Positions 32,338 to 41,360 are shown, counted from the stretch's first letter. The stretch is DNA of 64,000 bases from VXRN01 sp963664365 (GCA_963664365.1 OY761144.1:2666001-2730000), one strand, 5' to 3'. The notes: generated by a model not told the origin, from the sequence alone. Numbers and translations: made by a program.

Positions 32338-32737
32338 CGGATTCGGCCGACGCTCGGCGAATCTCGCCGACCAACCATGCCCACGCGTCGGTATCGTCCA
32401 AGTTCAGAGAGATGATCTCATCATTTTCGGACCGCAGATCCAAGTTGTACCAGTCGGCTTGATGCGTGATCAAATTGACTTCCAAATCAATCTCGCGAGA
32501 CGGAAATGACCATTCCGCCTGAATGCCGCCATCGAATGTCGGATAGACGTGTGGAGGATGAAGGTCGCCAGGGTAGTTACGCTCGAAGCAATCAGCCAGC
32601 CAGTCCAGCCCATTGTGAGGCGGCGCCACGCCTTGGCCTTCGAACCAGCCATCCCGCATGTCGCGGAATTCGTCCAGACATGCACGAACTCTCAGTGGTT
32701 CGAGCACATCAACCTGCCCAGGTGATTCTGTCCTCAT
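32330..32737 (-). CDS. Conserved small protein of unknown function (module gene 1)
   Basis: 135 aa: LDEFRDMRDGWFEGQGVAPP, NGLDWLADCFERNYPGDL, IQAEWSFPSREIDLEVNLIT and LDDTDAWAWLVGEIRRA. It begins the minus-strand cluster that runs through the module partner, retropepsin and TumE-like genes. The DGWxxGxGxxP and QAEWS elements look conserved; no function is known to me. The ribosome site before 32737 is weak. Confidence 0.6.
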   Translation of the reverse strand: MRTESPGQVDVLEPLRVRACLDEFRDMRDGWFEGQGVAPPHNGLDWLADCFERNYPGDLHPPHVYPTFDGGIQAEWSFPSREIDLEVNLITHQADWYNLDLRSENDEIISLNLDDTDAWAWLVGEIRRASAESDE

Positions 32738-32764
32738 GTGGTTACCCTTATCATTACCTTTTGG

Positions 32765-33943
32765 CTAATCATGCGGCGGCTCGTTGGTGAAGATTAGGCT
32801 TCCGGCCGCCATGAACATGCCTCCGACTCCCTGGCAGAATGAGGTCTTGACGCCTTCGACTTGGTGAGCCGCCTCGCCTCGGACTTGCCTCACCGACTCC
32901 TGCATGGCGAACATGCCGTACATGCCCGTGTGGGTGTAGGACAGCCCTCCGCCGTTGGTGTTCATCGGGAGCTTTCCGCCCGGAGAGGTGTTGCCCTCCT
33001 CGACGAACGCGCCGGCCTCGCCCCGGCCGACGAAGCCGAGGTCCTCCAGTCCGTAGATCGGCAAGTGCGCGAATGCGTCGTATATTTGGATGTGGTCGAT
33101 GTCGTCGTGGGACACGCCCGCCTCAGCGAACGCCTTGGAGCTTGAGGTCTTGAACGCCGCCGAGGTCGTCATGTCGTACATCTGGCTGACGAGCGGCGTC
33201 TCTACCGACTCGCCCGTGCCCAGGATATACACCGGCTTGGTTGGGTAGTCATCGACCCTGTCCGCGCCGGTCAGGATGAACGCGCCGCCGCCGTCCGTCA
33301 CCGGGCAGCACATGAACAGCCTGTACGGATAGCAGATCATCCGGCTGTTCAGCACGTCATCAACCGTCACAAGCTCGCGGAACATGGCGCGCGGGACTTT
33401 GTTCGACCACTTGCGCTGCGCCACCGCCACCGACGCGAGCTGCTCGATGGTAGTCCCAGTCTCCTTCATGTAGCGCAGGACTCCCATCCCGAACTGGGTG
33501 GTAGGCCCCATAACACCGTAGATCGACTCGAACTGGCCCGGATACGATCCGTCGTACATGGGGCCGGAGGCTTGGCCAGCGGTCCCGATTCGCGCGCCGC
33601 CGACTCCGACTCTGCTGCGTCCGCTCTGGCCCATGCAGCACAGGATGGTGGTCGCCAAGCCGGACGCTATCGCCGCCGCCGCGTGGCGCATGTGTACCAA
33701 GAACGAGGTGCCGCCGACCTGCGTGTTGTCCACCCACGTCGGCACGATTCCTAGGTAGTGGGCAAGCGTCGCCGGACTCATCGTGGCCGATATGCCGTCT
33801 ATTTGGCTGGCGTCGATGCCCGCGTCCCGCATGGCGTTCATCGCCGCGTCTATGTGAAGCTGAGTCTCCGATACGTCGGGGATCACCCCAAGCTGTGTCG
33901 TCTCTGAGGCTCCGACTATGGCTGTCTTGTAGCGCAGTGACAT
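32765..33943 (-). CDS. Thiolase family protein (SCP-x/lipid-transfer type)
   Basis: 392 aa. YKTAIVGASETTQLG opens the thiolase fold. A cysteine lies in TTILCCMGQSGRSR, and the C-terminal half has IYDAFAHLPIYGLEDLGF and PMNTNGGGLSYTHTGMYG, which match the SCP-x/thiolase-like group whose members pair with DUF35 proteins in acyl-CoA or sterol side-chain degradation. The usual CxS nucleophile context and terminal CxG are altered, so activity may need the partner. It follows the DUF35 gene by 31 bp. Confidence 0.85.
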   Translation of the reverse strand: MSLRYKTAIVGASETTQLGVIPDVSETQLHIDAAMNAMRDAGIDASQIDGISATMSPATLAHYLGIVPTWVDNTQVGGTSFLVHMRHAAAAIASGLATTILCCMGQSGRSRVGVGGARIGTAGQASGPMYDGSYPGQFESIYGVMGPTTQFGMGVLRYMKETGTTIEQLASVAVAQRKWSNKVPRAMFRELVTVDDVLNSRMICYPYRLFMCCPVTDGGGAFILTGADRVDDYPTKPVYILGTGESVETPLVSQMYDMTTSAAFKTSSSKAFAEAGVSHDDIDHIQIYDAFAHLPIYGLEDLGFVGRGEAGAFVEEGNTSPGGKLPMNTNGGGLSYTHTGMYGMFAMQESVRQVRGEAAHQVEGVKTSFCQGVGGMFMAAGSLIFTNEPPHD

Positions 33944-33974
33944 CTTTGTCGCTCCTTTGGAGTGGGGGATTGGG

Positions 33975-34403
33975 TTAGGCCGGTTCCCAATTGGGGATGG
34001 CTATGTCTTCGGTGGCGTCGGTAAACGTCACCTTGAGCGGCATGTCCAGCACGAGGTTTTCCGGCGTGTTTTCGATGCCGACGATGTTGCCCATCATTCG
34101 CGGACCCTCCTCTAGCTGGATGACCGCGATTGCGTAGGGCGCGTCGGCCTCGAATCCGGGGGCGGGCCTGTAATTGATCATGTAGCTGTACAGCGTCCCG
34201 TTGCCGGATGCCTGGAACCATTCGACCTTGCCCGTGATGCACTTCGGGTTCGGGCAGTGGAGCCTGGGATAGAAGAACGCCTCTACCTCTGGGCAGCCGA
34301 TGCAGCGCTGTATCCACAACTCGTGGTCTTTCGTCTTGCGCCAGAAGAACTCGGTCTCAGGGGTCGGGACCGGTATCGGCTTTCTATATTCTTCCTGCGT
34401 CAT
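33975..34403 (-). CDS. DUF35 / OB-fold nucleic-acid-binding-like protein with zinc ribbon
   Basis: 142 aa. The rubredoxin-like zinc ribbon is WIQRCIGCPEVEAFFYPR with LHCPNPKC (four Cys), then the OB-fold with GTLYSYMINYRPAPGFE and PYAIAVIQLEEGPRM. Such proteins act as acyl-CoA-binding partners of SCP-x-type thiolases, as in the adjacent gene. AGGAGG lies about ten bases before ATG 34403. The two are an operon. Confidence 0.88.
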   Translation of the reverse strand: MTQEEYRKPIPVPTPETEFFWRKTKDHELWIQRCIGCPEVEAFFYPRLHCPNPKCITGKVEWFQASGNGTLYSYMINYRPAPGFEADAPYAIAVIQLEEGPRMMGNIVGIENTPENLVLDMPLKVTFTDATEDIAIPNWEPA

Positions 34404-34435
34404 GGATGCGAGACCTCCTGGCTGGTTCTGATTCC

Positions 34436-34738
34436 GAATGTGGCCCCATTGTATGAAAGCCGACGCGAGAGGGCAACATCCATTTTCTTCCCAGAACCAT
34501 CGTCTGACGATGGTGTTGCGGCATCGTGTGGCTGGGAGCGTATCACGCAGGCGCTGCAATCGATGCGGATAGAGATAGCATACAAGGCCGGCGCCGACCC
34601 GTTTGAGGTCTCAATAGGGTTGCTGGTCGAGTACGCACCGCGGCACGCCTACGAGGGTAGGAATCCGATCGATATCTTCGTAGAACGAGGCTGCGAACTC
34701 CGCTTCATTAGACCGCCCCTCAGAATTAGCGTTCGCTG
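34436..34738 (+). other. Gap with an unexplained open frame
   Basis: About 290 bp between two minus-strand genes. A plus-strand frame from ATG 34562 to TGA 34738 encodes 58 aa (MRIEIAYKAGADPFEVSIGL...). It lacks a ribosome site and overlaps the end of the rhomboid gene by 13 bases. It could be a gene remnant; I recognise nothing. Confidence 0.25.
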
Positions 34739-35745
34739 AGCTCCGCCATCAGCCGGATCGCGTCCTCTTTGTCGGCTTCCGGCAGTCCCAGTCGGATCGC
34801 CCGTCCGAGGTCTGAGGATGCGAGGGATGAGTTACCTTGTTCCGCCATCAACTGTCCTCGCCGGAAGTAGCTGACGCTGTGGTTGGGGTCGATCTCGATG
34901 GCTCGGTCCAGCGCCTCTAGGGCCAAGGCCACCTCTCCGTCAAGGCGGTGCTGCTCGGCGCGAACAAGATACGGGGTGGGGGTATTGAGGAGGTTGAGGT
35001 TTGCCAAGTATATTCCCGCGAGAACCAGGGCCGCGGCCATGGGAATAACCCACCAGCGTCGGAGCATCGAGTTGACATCGGCGACTCTTTGAGACGATCC
35101 GTAGGTACCGTACTGGGATCTGTATATGGGAGTGTAGGCAAGGCCGGTTAGCAGGCCGGCGATGAATCCGCCGATGTGCGCGAAGTTATCGACTCCGGGA
35201 ATTACGAATCCCAAGACGACGTTGACCGTGGCGATGACCACCAGCCCTATGAGAGTCTGTTGCCCGGCCTGTCCCAACCTGCTGCGCTGCGCCGCGTAGA
35301 ACACGACCAGGCTGCCGAGGAGGCCGAATACCGCTCCGCTGGCGCCTACGCCGATCGTGTTAGGAGCCGGGCCGATGCTGAGGGCGTAGCTGGCCACGCT
35401 CCCGGCGAGGGCGGCGATGAGGTAGATGGCAATGAATCGGGCGTGACCGTATATCTGCTCGAGTTGATGGCCGAATATGAATAGGCCGATGCAGTTGAAG
35501 GCGAGGTGCAGCAGGCCGGAGTGTAGGAAGGTGGACGTAAACATCCTCCAGTACTCTCCGGTGGCGATGTGCCAGGCCTCCATCGCGCCGAACTTGAGGA
35601 GGACTTCGGTGTTCGTGGAGCCGCCAAACGGTTTTTCGCCGGATATTTCGACCAGCAGCCAAAGCAGGATATTGACGCAGAGAAGCGTCCATGTGAGGAA
35701 GGGCCTGCGCCGAACACCCGGCAGTAGAGCGCCGGGGTCAATCAT
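34726..35745 (-). CDS. Rhomboid intramembrane serine protease with C-terminal TPR-like tail
   Basis: 339 aa. Rhomboid core with six membrane helices: FTSTFLHSGLLHLAFNCIGL carries the HxxxN element, the nucleophile is Ser136 in GVGASGAVFG, and the base is His190 in NFAHIGGF. After a seventh hydrophobic segment (WVIPMAAALVLAGIYLANL) comes an LVRAEQHRLDGEVALALEAL...IEIDPNHSVSYFRRG repeat, a TPR-like tail. It cleaves membrane proteins within the bilayer; substrates are unknown. Confidence 0.93.
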   Translation of the reverse strand: MIDPGALLPGVRRRPFLTWTLLCVNILLWLLVEISGEKPFGGSTNTEVLLKFGAMEAWHIATGEYWRMFTSTFLHSGLLHLAFNCIGLFIFGHQLEQIYGHARFIAIYLIAALAGSVASYALSIGPAPNTIGVGASGAVFGLLGSLVVFYAAQRSRLGQAGQQTLIGLVVIATVNVVLGFVIPGVDNFAHIGGFIAGLLTGLAYTPIYRSQYGTYGSSQRVADVNSMLRRWWVIPMAAALVLAGIYLANLNLLNTPTPYLVRAEQHRLDGEVALALEALDRAIEIDPNHSVSYFRRGQLMAEQGNSSLASSDLGRAIRLGLPEADKEDAIRLMAELSER

Positions 35746-35797
35746 TGGGGATGTCTATCGTCATGTGTACAGTTAGATTCCTGACCTCTCCACGTAC

Positions 35798-35968
35798 CTA
35801 GTTGTCCATCCGGTCGAGCATGAGTAGCAGCAACCCGACGACAACCAACCCAAAGAAGAAGAGCAGGCCTGTGGCCGCTGACATATGAGAGAAGAACACA
35901 GCGTAGGCCATGTATGCGAACCAGAGCCCCGCCACCACGAAGCAACCGATCGCGATACGTCTTATCAT
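35798..35968 (-). CDS. Small two-helix membrane protein
   Basis: 56 aa: IAIGCFVVAGLWFAYMAYAV, then TGLLFFFGLVVVGLLLLML, ending DRMDN. GGAAGAGA lies about six bases before ATG 35968. Function unknown. The next ~140 bp up to the response-regulator stop hold nothing recognisable. Confidence 0.55.
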   Translation of the reverse strand: MIRRIAIGCFVVAGLWFAYMAYAVFFSHMSAATGLLFFFGLVVVGLLLLMLDRMDN

Positions 35969-36114
35969 TTCAATTCTCTTCCACTCTTCACCTGATCCAC
36001 AACGCTTACGCCTCCTAGCATATACAACTAGGAAAAGGCGGGGAGATACGGTTGGTAGTATTTGATTTGGACAATCGCTCGATTTGGTTAGATGGTCTGG
36101 TAATAGCATCGGTT

Positions 36115-36765
36115 TCAGAGCCTGATGATACCACGTTGGAGGGCTTGTGTGACGGCTTCGGTCCTGTGGTTCACGTCGAGCTTGCGGAAGATGTTGGCGA
36201 CATGGGTCTTGACTGTGCTCTCGCTGATAATGAGCTCGTCGGCAATCTGCTTGTTGGCCGAGCCTCTTGCGATTAGCTGGAGAACCTCGATCTCCCGTTC
36301 CGACAGACTCTCGCGGTTGTGTTCGGGTCCATATCTGGACAGTTCTTGGAAACGGCTGAGCACCTTGGCGGCGACTCCCGGCTCGATCTGCGACTCTCCC
36401 CTGTGGACGGCGCGCACCGCGTCGAACAACTCCTCTCTCGACGTGTCCTTGAGCAGGTAGCCGGTTGCGCCCGCCTCGATTGCGTCGAAGATGTACTCGT
36501 CGGTATCGAAGGTGGTGAGGACGATGAAGCGGACGTCCCTGTCTCGGCGGCGGATGGTACGCATAGCCTCGACGCCGGAGACCTCCGGCATACGGAGGTC
36601 CATCAGGATAACGTCCGGGTTCATCTGCTGGGCGAGTTCGGTCGCCTCGCGCCCGTTGGTCGCTTCTCCGACCACGACGAAATCCCTCTGTCGGCTGAGC
36701 ATAGCGTTAAGACCGTCTCTGACCATCGTGTGGTCGTCGACGATGAGTATCTTGATGGGCCCCAC
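36115..36765 (-). CDS. NarL/FixJ-family response regulator (orphan)
   Basis: 216 aa. Receiver domain with Asp10-Asp11, phosphoacceptor Asp56 in ILMDLRMP and Lys in GYLLKDTSREELF; LuxR-type helix-turn-helix with LSEREIEVLQLIARGSANKQ and STVKTHVANIFRKL. It starts at GTG 36765. No histidine kinase is adjacent, so its sensor is elsewhere. The divergent-free arrangement gives no target gene clue. Confidence 0.93.
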   Translation of the reverse strand: MGPIKILIVDDHTMVRDGLNAMLSRQRDFVVVGEATNGREATELAQQMNPDVILMDLRMPEVSGVEAMRTIRRRDRDVRFIVLTTFDTDEYIFDAIEAGATGYLLKDTSREELFDAVRAVHRGESQIEPGVAAKVLSRFQELSRYGPEHNRESLSEREIEVLQLIARGSANKQIADELIISESTVKTHVANIFRKLDVNHRTEAVTQALQRGIIRL

Positions 36766-36835
36766 GTGTCGATCTTCTCCTCCATCTCAGATCGATACAC
36801 GTTAGTTTTATACTTACGAGGGCGTGTGTGTCAAA

Positions 36836-39310
36836 TCAGCGGGCGGTGGAGACGCTGAGTGTCGAGCCGTCGGTCCGGAAGGTGACGGAGCCCCGTTCGC
36901 TCGTGAGGAATATCTGAGAGTCCTGCATCACGCCGAGGAGCCGTTCGATGACGGACGGGTTCGGATGGCCGAAGCGGTTGTCTTTGGCGACCGAAATGAC
37001 CGCGGCGTCCGGGGCGACCGCCCGTAGAAACTCATCGGAAGTTGACGTTCGGCTTCCGTGGTGTCCGACTTTGAGGACGTTGCTTGCGAGCGGCTGACCG
37101 GATCTGAGTATCCACGCTTCGCCCTCGTGGAACAGGTCTCCGGTAATGAGAAAGCCGACCTGGCCGTACTCCACCCTTGTCACGACGGAGCCGTTGTCAA
37201 CGTCGGAGTCCGTACCGGCGAGCATGGGGTCGGGTGGGCCGAGAACGTGGATGGACACGCCATCATCGAAGGAGAGGCTCGTTCCCGGCGCAGCCCGCAT
37301 GATCTCGGCATTCGTCGCTTGGGTGAGCTTCGTCCAGTCGGCGTACTCGGAACTGTCGAACTGCTGGCGTCGTTCAAGTATGCGCTCAATGTTGTATCGG
37401 CGGGCTATCTCGGTCAGGCCGGCCAGGTGGTCGGCGTGGGGGTGCGTAAGTACGACGAGGTCCACGTTTCTGTCCCAGAAGGGGGCCTCTTCGTCCAGTA
37501 CTTGTGCGGCGCGGACGCCGTCCGGGCCTCCGTCGATCACAATCCGTTGGCCGCTGGGAGTGGTGATGACGGTCATGTCTCCCTGTCCGACGTCGGCGAA
37601 GACGACTTTGAGAGCGCCGCTCGGAGCGGAGAGTACGGCGGCCCACGTCAAGGCGGCGGCGACAATGACAACCGCGGGGACCTGCCATGGGAGCGAAGTT
37701 TGCCAAACATTTCCGGGCCTAAGCTTTCCAAAGACGGAAGCAATCCACGACTTCCAGCGGGAGATCGGCGTGTTGACATATACCAAGACGGCCAGCGCGG
37801 ACATGGCGGCGTAGAAGGTCCATACGATTATGGGCGCCGCGCTTCCAACTTCGACAGACGAATACGGGATTTTGGCGAACAGGCCCACGACTGCGGTTAT
37901 GTACGCAGAGATGCCCCACGCGAGCCATCCGAACGGAGTGGCGGCGAAGTCGGAAACGAGTCCGACGGCGGCGGCAGCCCCGTGCGCGACAAGGGCGAGG
38001 GGCAAGGCAGGCAGCGTCAGAAGGGTCGCGGGCAGCCCCGCAATGGGAAGGCGGTTGAAGTACATGGAGAGCAATGGCGCGGTGGCAAGCGTCGTCGCCA
38101 ACGTGACGCCGATTGCGACGATCAGCGCGCGGGAAGCGCCCGCGGTGAATATCTTTGGCGCTCGTGGGAGGGTGGTCAGGCTGCCGATCCTGTTGTACAC
38201 CGCGTCGTGGAAGACGCTGATGCCCATCATCGCGGCAAAGCTGAGTTGGAATGAGACGCGATAGAGGATGAGCGGGTCTATTGCCGCCATAAGCGCGGCG
38301 GCGACAGCGAGGGAAGGGACTATACTCCCGCGTCTGCCGAATGCGATTGCGCCGACGTACACCGTCCCCATGACGGCGGCTCTCATCGCCGAGGGAGACG
38401 CGCCGGAGAGCAGCGCATAGAGCCAGATAGCGGTCAGCGGGGCTATCAGATAGATATGGGCCCGACGTCCTAGCAAAGTCTGAGCGGCTGAGGAGGCGAC
38501 GATGAGGAGGATACCGACGTGGAGGCCGGAGATCGCGAGCATGTGAGCGGCGCCGGTATTTTGGAAGTCCTCCTTGAGAGACGCGGGGAGGTTGCCGCGT
38601 ATTCCGAGCAGAATAGATTGGCCAAACGCCGCCTGCGGTTCAGGGACGACTCCGGACATGGCGGCTGCCAGGTGGCGGCGAACCGAGTATAGCCAGCGAT
38701 AGAAAGGAGTGCCGCCGCGCTCGTCCAGCAGGGCGATTTCGGGGTATGACATTACGGTCCCGATGCCCTGGTTTTCGAGGTAAGACGGCAGATCGAAGTC
38801 GCCGAGAGGGTCGGGGGCCTTGAGCGGTCCCTTGAGGCTGAGCGTGTCGCCGTATCTGAGGAAGGGAGGTTCTCTGGCGCTCGTAATCTCGGACGTTACC
38901 CTGCCAGTAACCCATACGTCGCCGGACACGTCTATCCAGGGTGAGTCGGGATAGGCGCGGAGTTCAGTGACAGAGAGCCTGAAGCTCAGCGTCTTGCCGG
39001 AGTCGGTCGGGTCCTGGGAGATCATGCCACGGACTTCGACAGGTCGAGCGCCGTAGTGGGGTTCGAGGTGTACGCCGGGCGGCTCCATCGCGCCTGCCCT
39101 GAGCAGGCCGAGAATCAGGGCTGCGACGGCCAGCGCGGGCAGCAGAGATACGCGGACGGCGGCTGACATCGCAACTAGAAAAGCAGCCGCGAGGGCGAAA
39201 AGTCCGAGGACGGCGGAAGATGGCGTATCGAGTTCGGCTCCGAGAATCAACCCGGTGAAGAACGCGGCAGCCGCGACGGGCAGGAGGAATGCTTTTTCGA
39301 GAGCGGTCAT
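36836..39310 (-). CDS. comEC: ComEC/Rec2 DNA-uptake channel with metallo-beta-lactamase domain
   Basis: 824 aa. N-terminal DUF4131/OB region (RPVEVRGMISQDPTDSGKT), a Competence membrane domain (GQSILLGIRGNLPASLKEDF, NTGAAHMLAISGLHVGILL) and a C-terminal metallo-beta-lactamase-like domain with VDLVVLTHPHADHLAGL and VLKVGHHGSRTSTS. It imports single-stranded DNA in natural transformation; the MBL-like domain is a predicted nuclease. The start is ATG 39310. The promoter 39331-39380 matches that of recA. Confidence 0.93.
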   Translation of the reverse strand: MTALEKAFLLPVAAAAFFTGLILGAELDTPSSAVLGLFALAAAFLVAMSAAVRVSLLPALAVAALILGLLRAGAMEPPGVHLEPHYGARPVEVRGMISQDPTDSGKTLSFRLSVTELRAYPDSPWIDVSGDVWVTGRVTSEITSAREPPFLRYGDTLSLKGPLKAPDPLGDFDLPSYLENQGIGTVMSYPEIALLDERGGTPFYRWLYSVRRHLAAAMSGVVPEPQAAFGQSILLGIRGNLPASLKEDFQNTGAAHMLAISGLHVGILLIVASSAAQTLLGRRAHIYLIAPLTAIWLYALLSGASPSAMRAAVMGTVYVGAIAFGRRGSIVPSLAVAAALMAAIDPLILYRVSFQLSFAAMMGISVFHDAVYNRIGSLTTLPRAPKIFTAGASRALIVAIGVTLATTLATAPLLSMYFNRLPIAGLPATLLTLPALPLALVAHGAAAAVGLVSDFAATPFGWLAWGISAYITAVVGLFAKIPYSSVEVGSAAPIIVWTFYAAMSALAVLVYVNTPISRWKSWIASVFGKLRPGNVWQTSLPWQVPAVVIVAAALTWAAVLSAPSGALKVVFADVGQGDMTVITTPSGQRIVIDGGPDGVRAAQVLDEEAPFWDRNVDLVVLTHPHADHLAGLTEIARRYNIERILERRQQFDSSEYADWTKLTQATNAEIMRAAPGTSLSFDDGVSIHVLGPPDPMLAGTDSDVDNGSVVTRVEYGQVGFLITGDLFHEGEAWILRSGQPLASNVLKVGHHGSRTSTSDEFLRAVAPDAAVISVAKDNRFGHPNPSVIERLLGVMQDSQIFLTSERGSVTFRTDGSTLSVSTAR

Positions 39311-39330
39311 AGGGGAGTGGATGGCGAAAT

Positions 39331-39380
39331 GTATATTAGTTCTAGTGGCTAGAATACATGGTCTTTAAGCTAGGGGTCAA
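39331..39380 (-). promoter_or_regulatory. comEC promoter, recA-like, with GAAC element
   Basis: Minus strand: TTGACC (39380-39375), 18-bp spacer containing AAAGACCATG, TATTCT (39356-39351), then GAAC-TAAT-ATAC (39342-39331). AAAGACCAT and TATTCTA are shared with the recA and 59319-gene promoters. Confidence 0.55.
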
Positions 39381-39594
39381 GGGGTTTTTAGTTCTTAGTT
39401 TCTTGGTTTTTAGTGGAGGTGTCAGAAGCAGGCTTTTGGGGACGTGGAGGATTTTCGGGATGGGCGAGTGTGAAAGTCGGGGGCGGCGGTTTTAGATGCA
39501 CACAAAACCGACACTCGCATCCGTCACGCGCCAGCGCGACAGATTTGAGCGTTCGATCAGGTGTGTGTGGGAGGGTTGATTGAGAGGGACCGAG
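39381..39594. other. Gap with repeat pieces upstream of comEC
   Basis: Contains AGAAGCAGGCTTTTGGGGAC followed by GGATTTTCGGGATGGG, which matches AGAAGCAGGATTTACGGGAT and GGATTTTCAGGATGGG at 59413-59455, in the same position relative to the shared promoter. No gene is seen. Confidence 0.5.
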
Positions 39595-39798
39595 CTAGGA
39601 AGCGGTCTTCCACTCCAGTAGTCTGGCAACTTCCTCGGTGTGAACTTCGGGGTAGCTCACATGGCCGCAGGCCAGGCAGGCGATGTAGAACCCTTCGAAG
39701 TCTCGGCGGATCTGGCGGTCTCCGCCGCAACGGGCGCAGGACCTGAAAAGCACAGAGTGCTCCCGGAGAGCGCTCTGTGCCGTGACTATCTCTCTCAT
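39595..39798 (-). CDS. Small zinc-ribbon protein
   Basis: 67 aa: two CxxC pairs, RSCARCGGDRQIRRDFEGFY and IACLACGHVSYPEV, form a zinc ribbon, flanked by short helices. AAAGGAG is 11 bases before ATG 39798. Unknown role. Confidence 0.6.
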   Translation of the reverse strand: MREIVTAQSALREHSVLFRSCARCGGDRQIRRDFEGFYIACLACGHVSYPEVHTEEVARLLEWKTAS

Positions 39799-40033
39799 TT
39801 CGACACGTTCTCCTTTGGGAAATCCTTACCACTGTACCTTATGATGTCGCCATTGATGTTAACGATAGGTTAACGCAATCTTAACAACCGATTGGAAAGT
39901 GTGATAAAGAGTATTCGGTTACGTGAACAACCCACGCAAAGTACCTACCGCGTCCGACATCCAACTCAACGGATGTACCATGCCACGCTTCCCCCACATC
40001 GCGTTCACGAAAGGGGATGCGCGCCCGGCTCTC
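39799..40033. other. Intergenic stretch without a gene
   Basis: About 235 bp, AT-rich near 39840-39900, with two GTTAACG-like direct repeats (about 39858 and 39869). Possibly regulatory for the zinc-ribbon gene; nothing else is recognised. Confidence 0.25.
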
Positions 40034-40750
40034 CTATGGCTTCGGGTTCTCCATGAACACCGTCACGCCCATGTCGGCGTAATGCTCGCGCAGATTGTAG
40101 TCGTAGTTGCGGAAGCTGATTCTGACGTTTGTCCCTTCGAGTTGCTTGATCGCATGGCGTACGCAGTCGTCAACCGACTGCAGCGGGTGATGCGGATGCG
40201 CCTCGATGTCGTAACTGAGGTCCGCCGGCCCCCAGGTTAGGCAGGTTATCCCCGGCTTGGCGAGCTGACGCGCGTTGGTCACAGCCCGCAGAGTCTCCAT
40301 CTGGATGCACAGGTACCCGTGGTTGTTCCACCACTCCGCGTATTCGAGCCGGTCGTCCACCTGGTCAATGCCGTACCGCGCGGCGCCGCCCCAGCTTCGA
40401 CGGCCCACCTGCGGATAGTAGAACCAGCTAACAGCCTCGTCCACCACTGCCTCGTCCTCGACAAGCGGCACCTCGATGCCCAGCGGGCCGAGGTCCAGCA
40501 CGTTCCCGACCAGATAGGCGTGACGCGGGTGCTTGATCCTGAACTGCACCGGCACGCCCACATCTTTCGCGGTCTCGCAGTACGCCACGAGCCGCTCCTC
40601 GCTGTAAGGGGAGTGCTGGGCGTCGGCATGGATGAAGTCGTAGTCGTCCTTGCCGAGAATGTCTTCCATTTGGGCCTTGGTCGCGGTGACCGGGACCGAC
40701 ACTCCCAGCACTCTGTCTCCGCGGACTATCTTTTCTCTCAACGATGTCAT
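40034..40750 (-). CDS. HpcH/HpaI-type aldolase/citrate lyase family protein
   Basis: 238 aa TIM-barrel enzyme. DYDFIHADAQHSPYSEE holds the catalytic His region, PVQFRIKHPRHAYLVGNVLD and GIEVPLVEDEAVVDEAV give the barrel with the metal-binding Glu/Asp, and LCIQMETLRAV supplies the Glu ligand. Members cleave 2-keto-3-deoxy sugar acids or related hydroxy-oxo acids. The substrate is not predictable. GGAG is seven bases before ATG 40750. It is downstream of the HigBA pair. Confidence 0.85.
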   Translation of the reverse strand: MTSLREKIVRGDRVLGVSVPVTATKAQMEDILGKDDYDFIHADAQHSPYSEERLVAYCETAKDVGVPVQFRIKHPRHAYLVGNVLDLGPLGIEVPLVEDEAVVDEAVSWFYYPQVGRRSWGGAARYGIDQVDDRLEYAEWWNNHGYLCIQMETLRAVTNARQLAKPGITCLTWGPADLSYDIEAHPHHPLQSVDDCVRHAIKQLEGTNVRISFRNYDYNLREHYADMGVTVFMENPKP

Positions 40751-40762
40751 TCGATTTCTCCT

Positions 40763-41071
40763 TCAGTCATCTCGATGTGAGTGCGACGCGACGTACATCG
40801 GCGCTTCCTGCTTGGCAAGCGTCATCTGGTATGCGGTTTCCAAGTTCAACCAGAACTGGGCCGAGATTCCCAGCGCGTTCTGTATATCGCTTGCCGTATC
40901 GTGAGTGATCGCTGTCTTACCGCAAATGATGCCGTCGATGATTTGGGGAGGTTGGCCCATGAGGTCGGCGAGTTCCTCCTGAGTGATGCCGCGGCACTCG
41001 ATCTCCTCCTTGAGTACGCTGCCGGGCGACACTGGAAAGTCCGACCACACATGATGCGGGCTAATCGCCAT
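40763..41071 (-). CDS. higA: HigA-family antitoxin
   Basis: 102 aa with an XRE-type helix-turn-helix: PGSVLKEEIECRGITQEELA, DLMGQPPQIIDGIICGKT, then ISAQFWLNLETAYQMTLA. The SPGxxLxEE...FWLNLQ pattern defines HigA addiction-module antitoxins. It overlaps the toxin gene by 11 bases. It probably represses the pair through the palindrome at 41377-41386. Confidence 0.92.
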   Translation of the reverse strand: MAISPHHVWSDFPVSPGSVLKEEIECRGITQEELADLMGQPPQIIDGIICGKTAITHDTASDIQNALGISAQFWLNLETAYQMTLAKQEAPMYVASHSHRDD

Positions 41072-41360
41072 AATGATTCGTCACCTCCTGAATAATGAGC
41101 CTGTTATTGGATAGGTCGAGTCTGAGGATCAGCCGCCATCTGCCGTGCAGCGTCATCGCATACTCGCCTTCTCTGTCTCCTCTTAGAGGGTGCAGCCTCA
41201 GCGATCTGATGGCTCTTAGGTCGTTGAATTCGGTGACTGCTTGTAGGGTCTCGACTCTCCGAATGTATTGTTCCGCAACCACTGGCCCCCATTGACGTGA
41301 CGCAACCCGGAAGTTTTCACGGCAATGTCTGAGCCTGTTAGTGCGAAACGAGATTTCCAA
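41061..41360 (-). CDS. higB: HigB-family toxin (RelE superfamily)
   Basis: 99 aa. NDLRAIRSLRLHPLRGDREG then EYAMTLHGRWRLILRLD and a terminal VTNHYGD match HigB ribosome-dependent mRNA interferases. Toxin precedes antitoxin, as usual for hig loci. Confidence 0.9.
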   Translation of the reverse strand: MEISFRTNRLRHCRENFRVASRQWGPVVAEQYIRRVETLQAVTEFNDLRAIRSLRLHPLRGDREGEYAMTLHGRWRLILRLDLSNNRLIIQEVTNHYGD

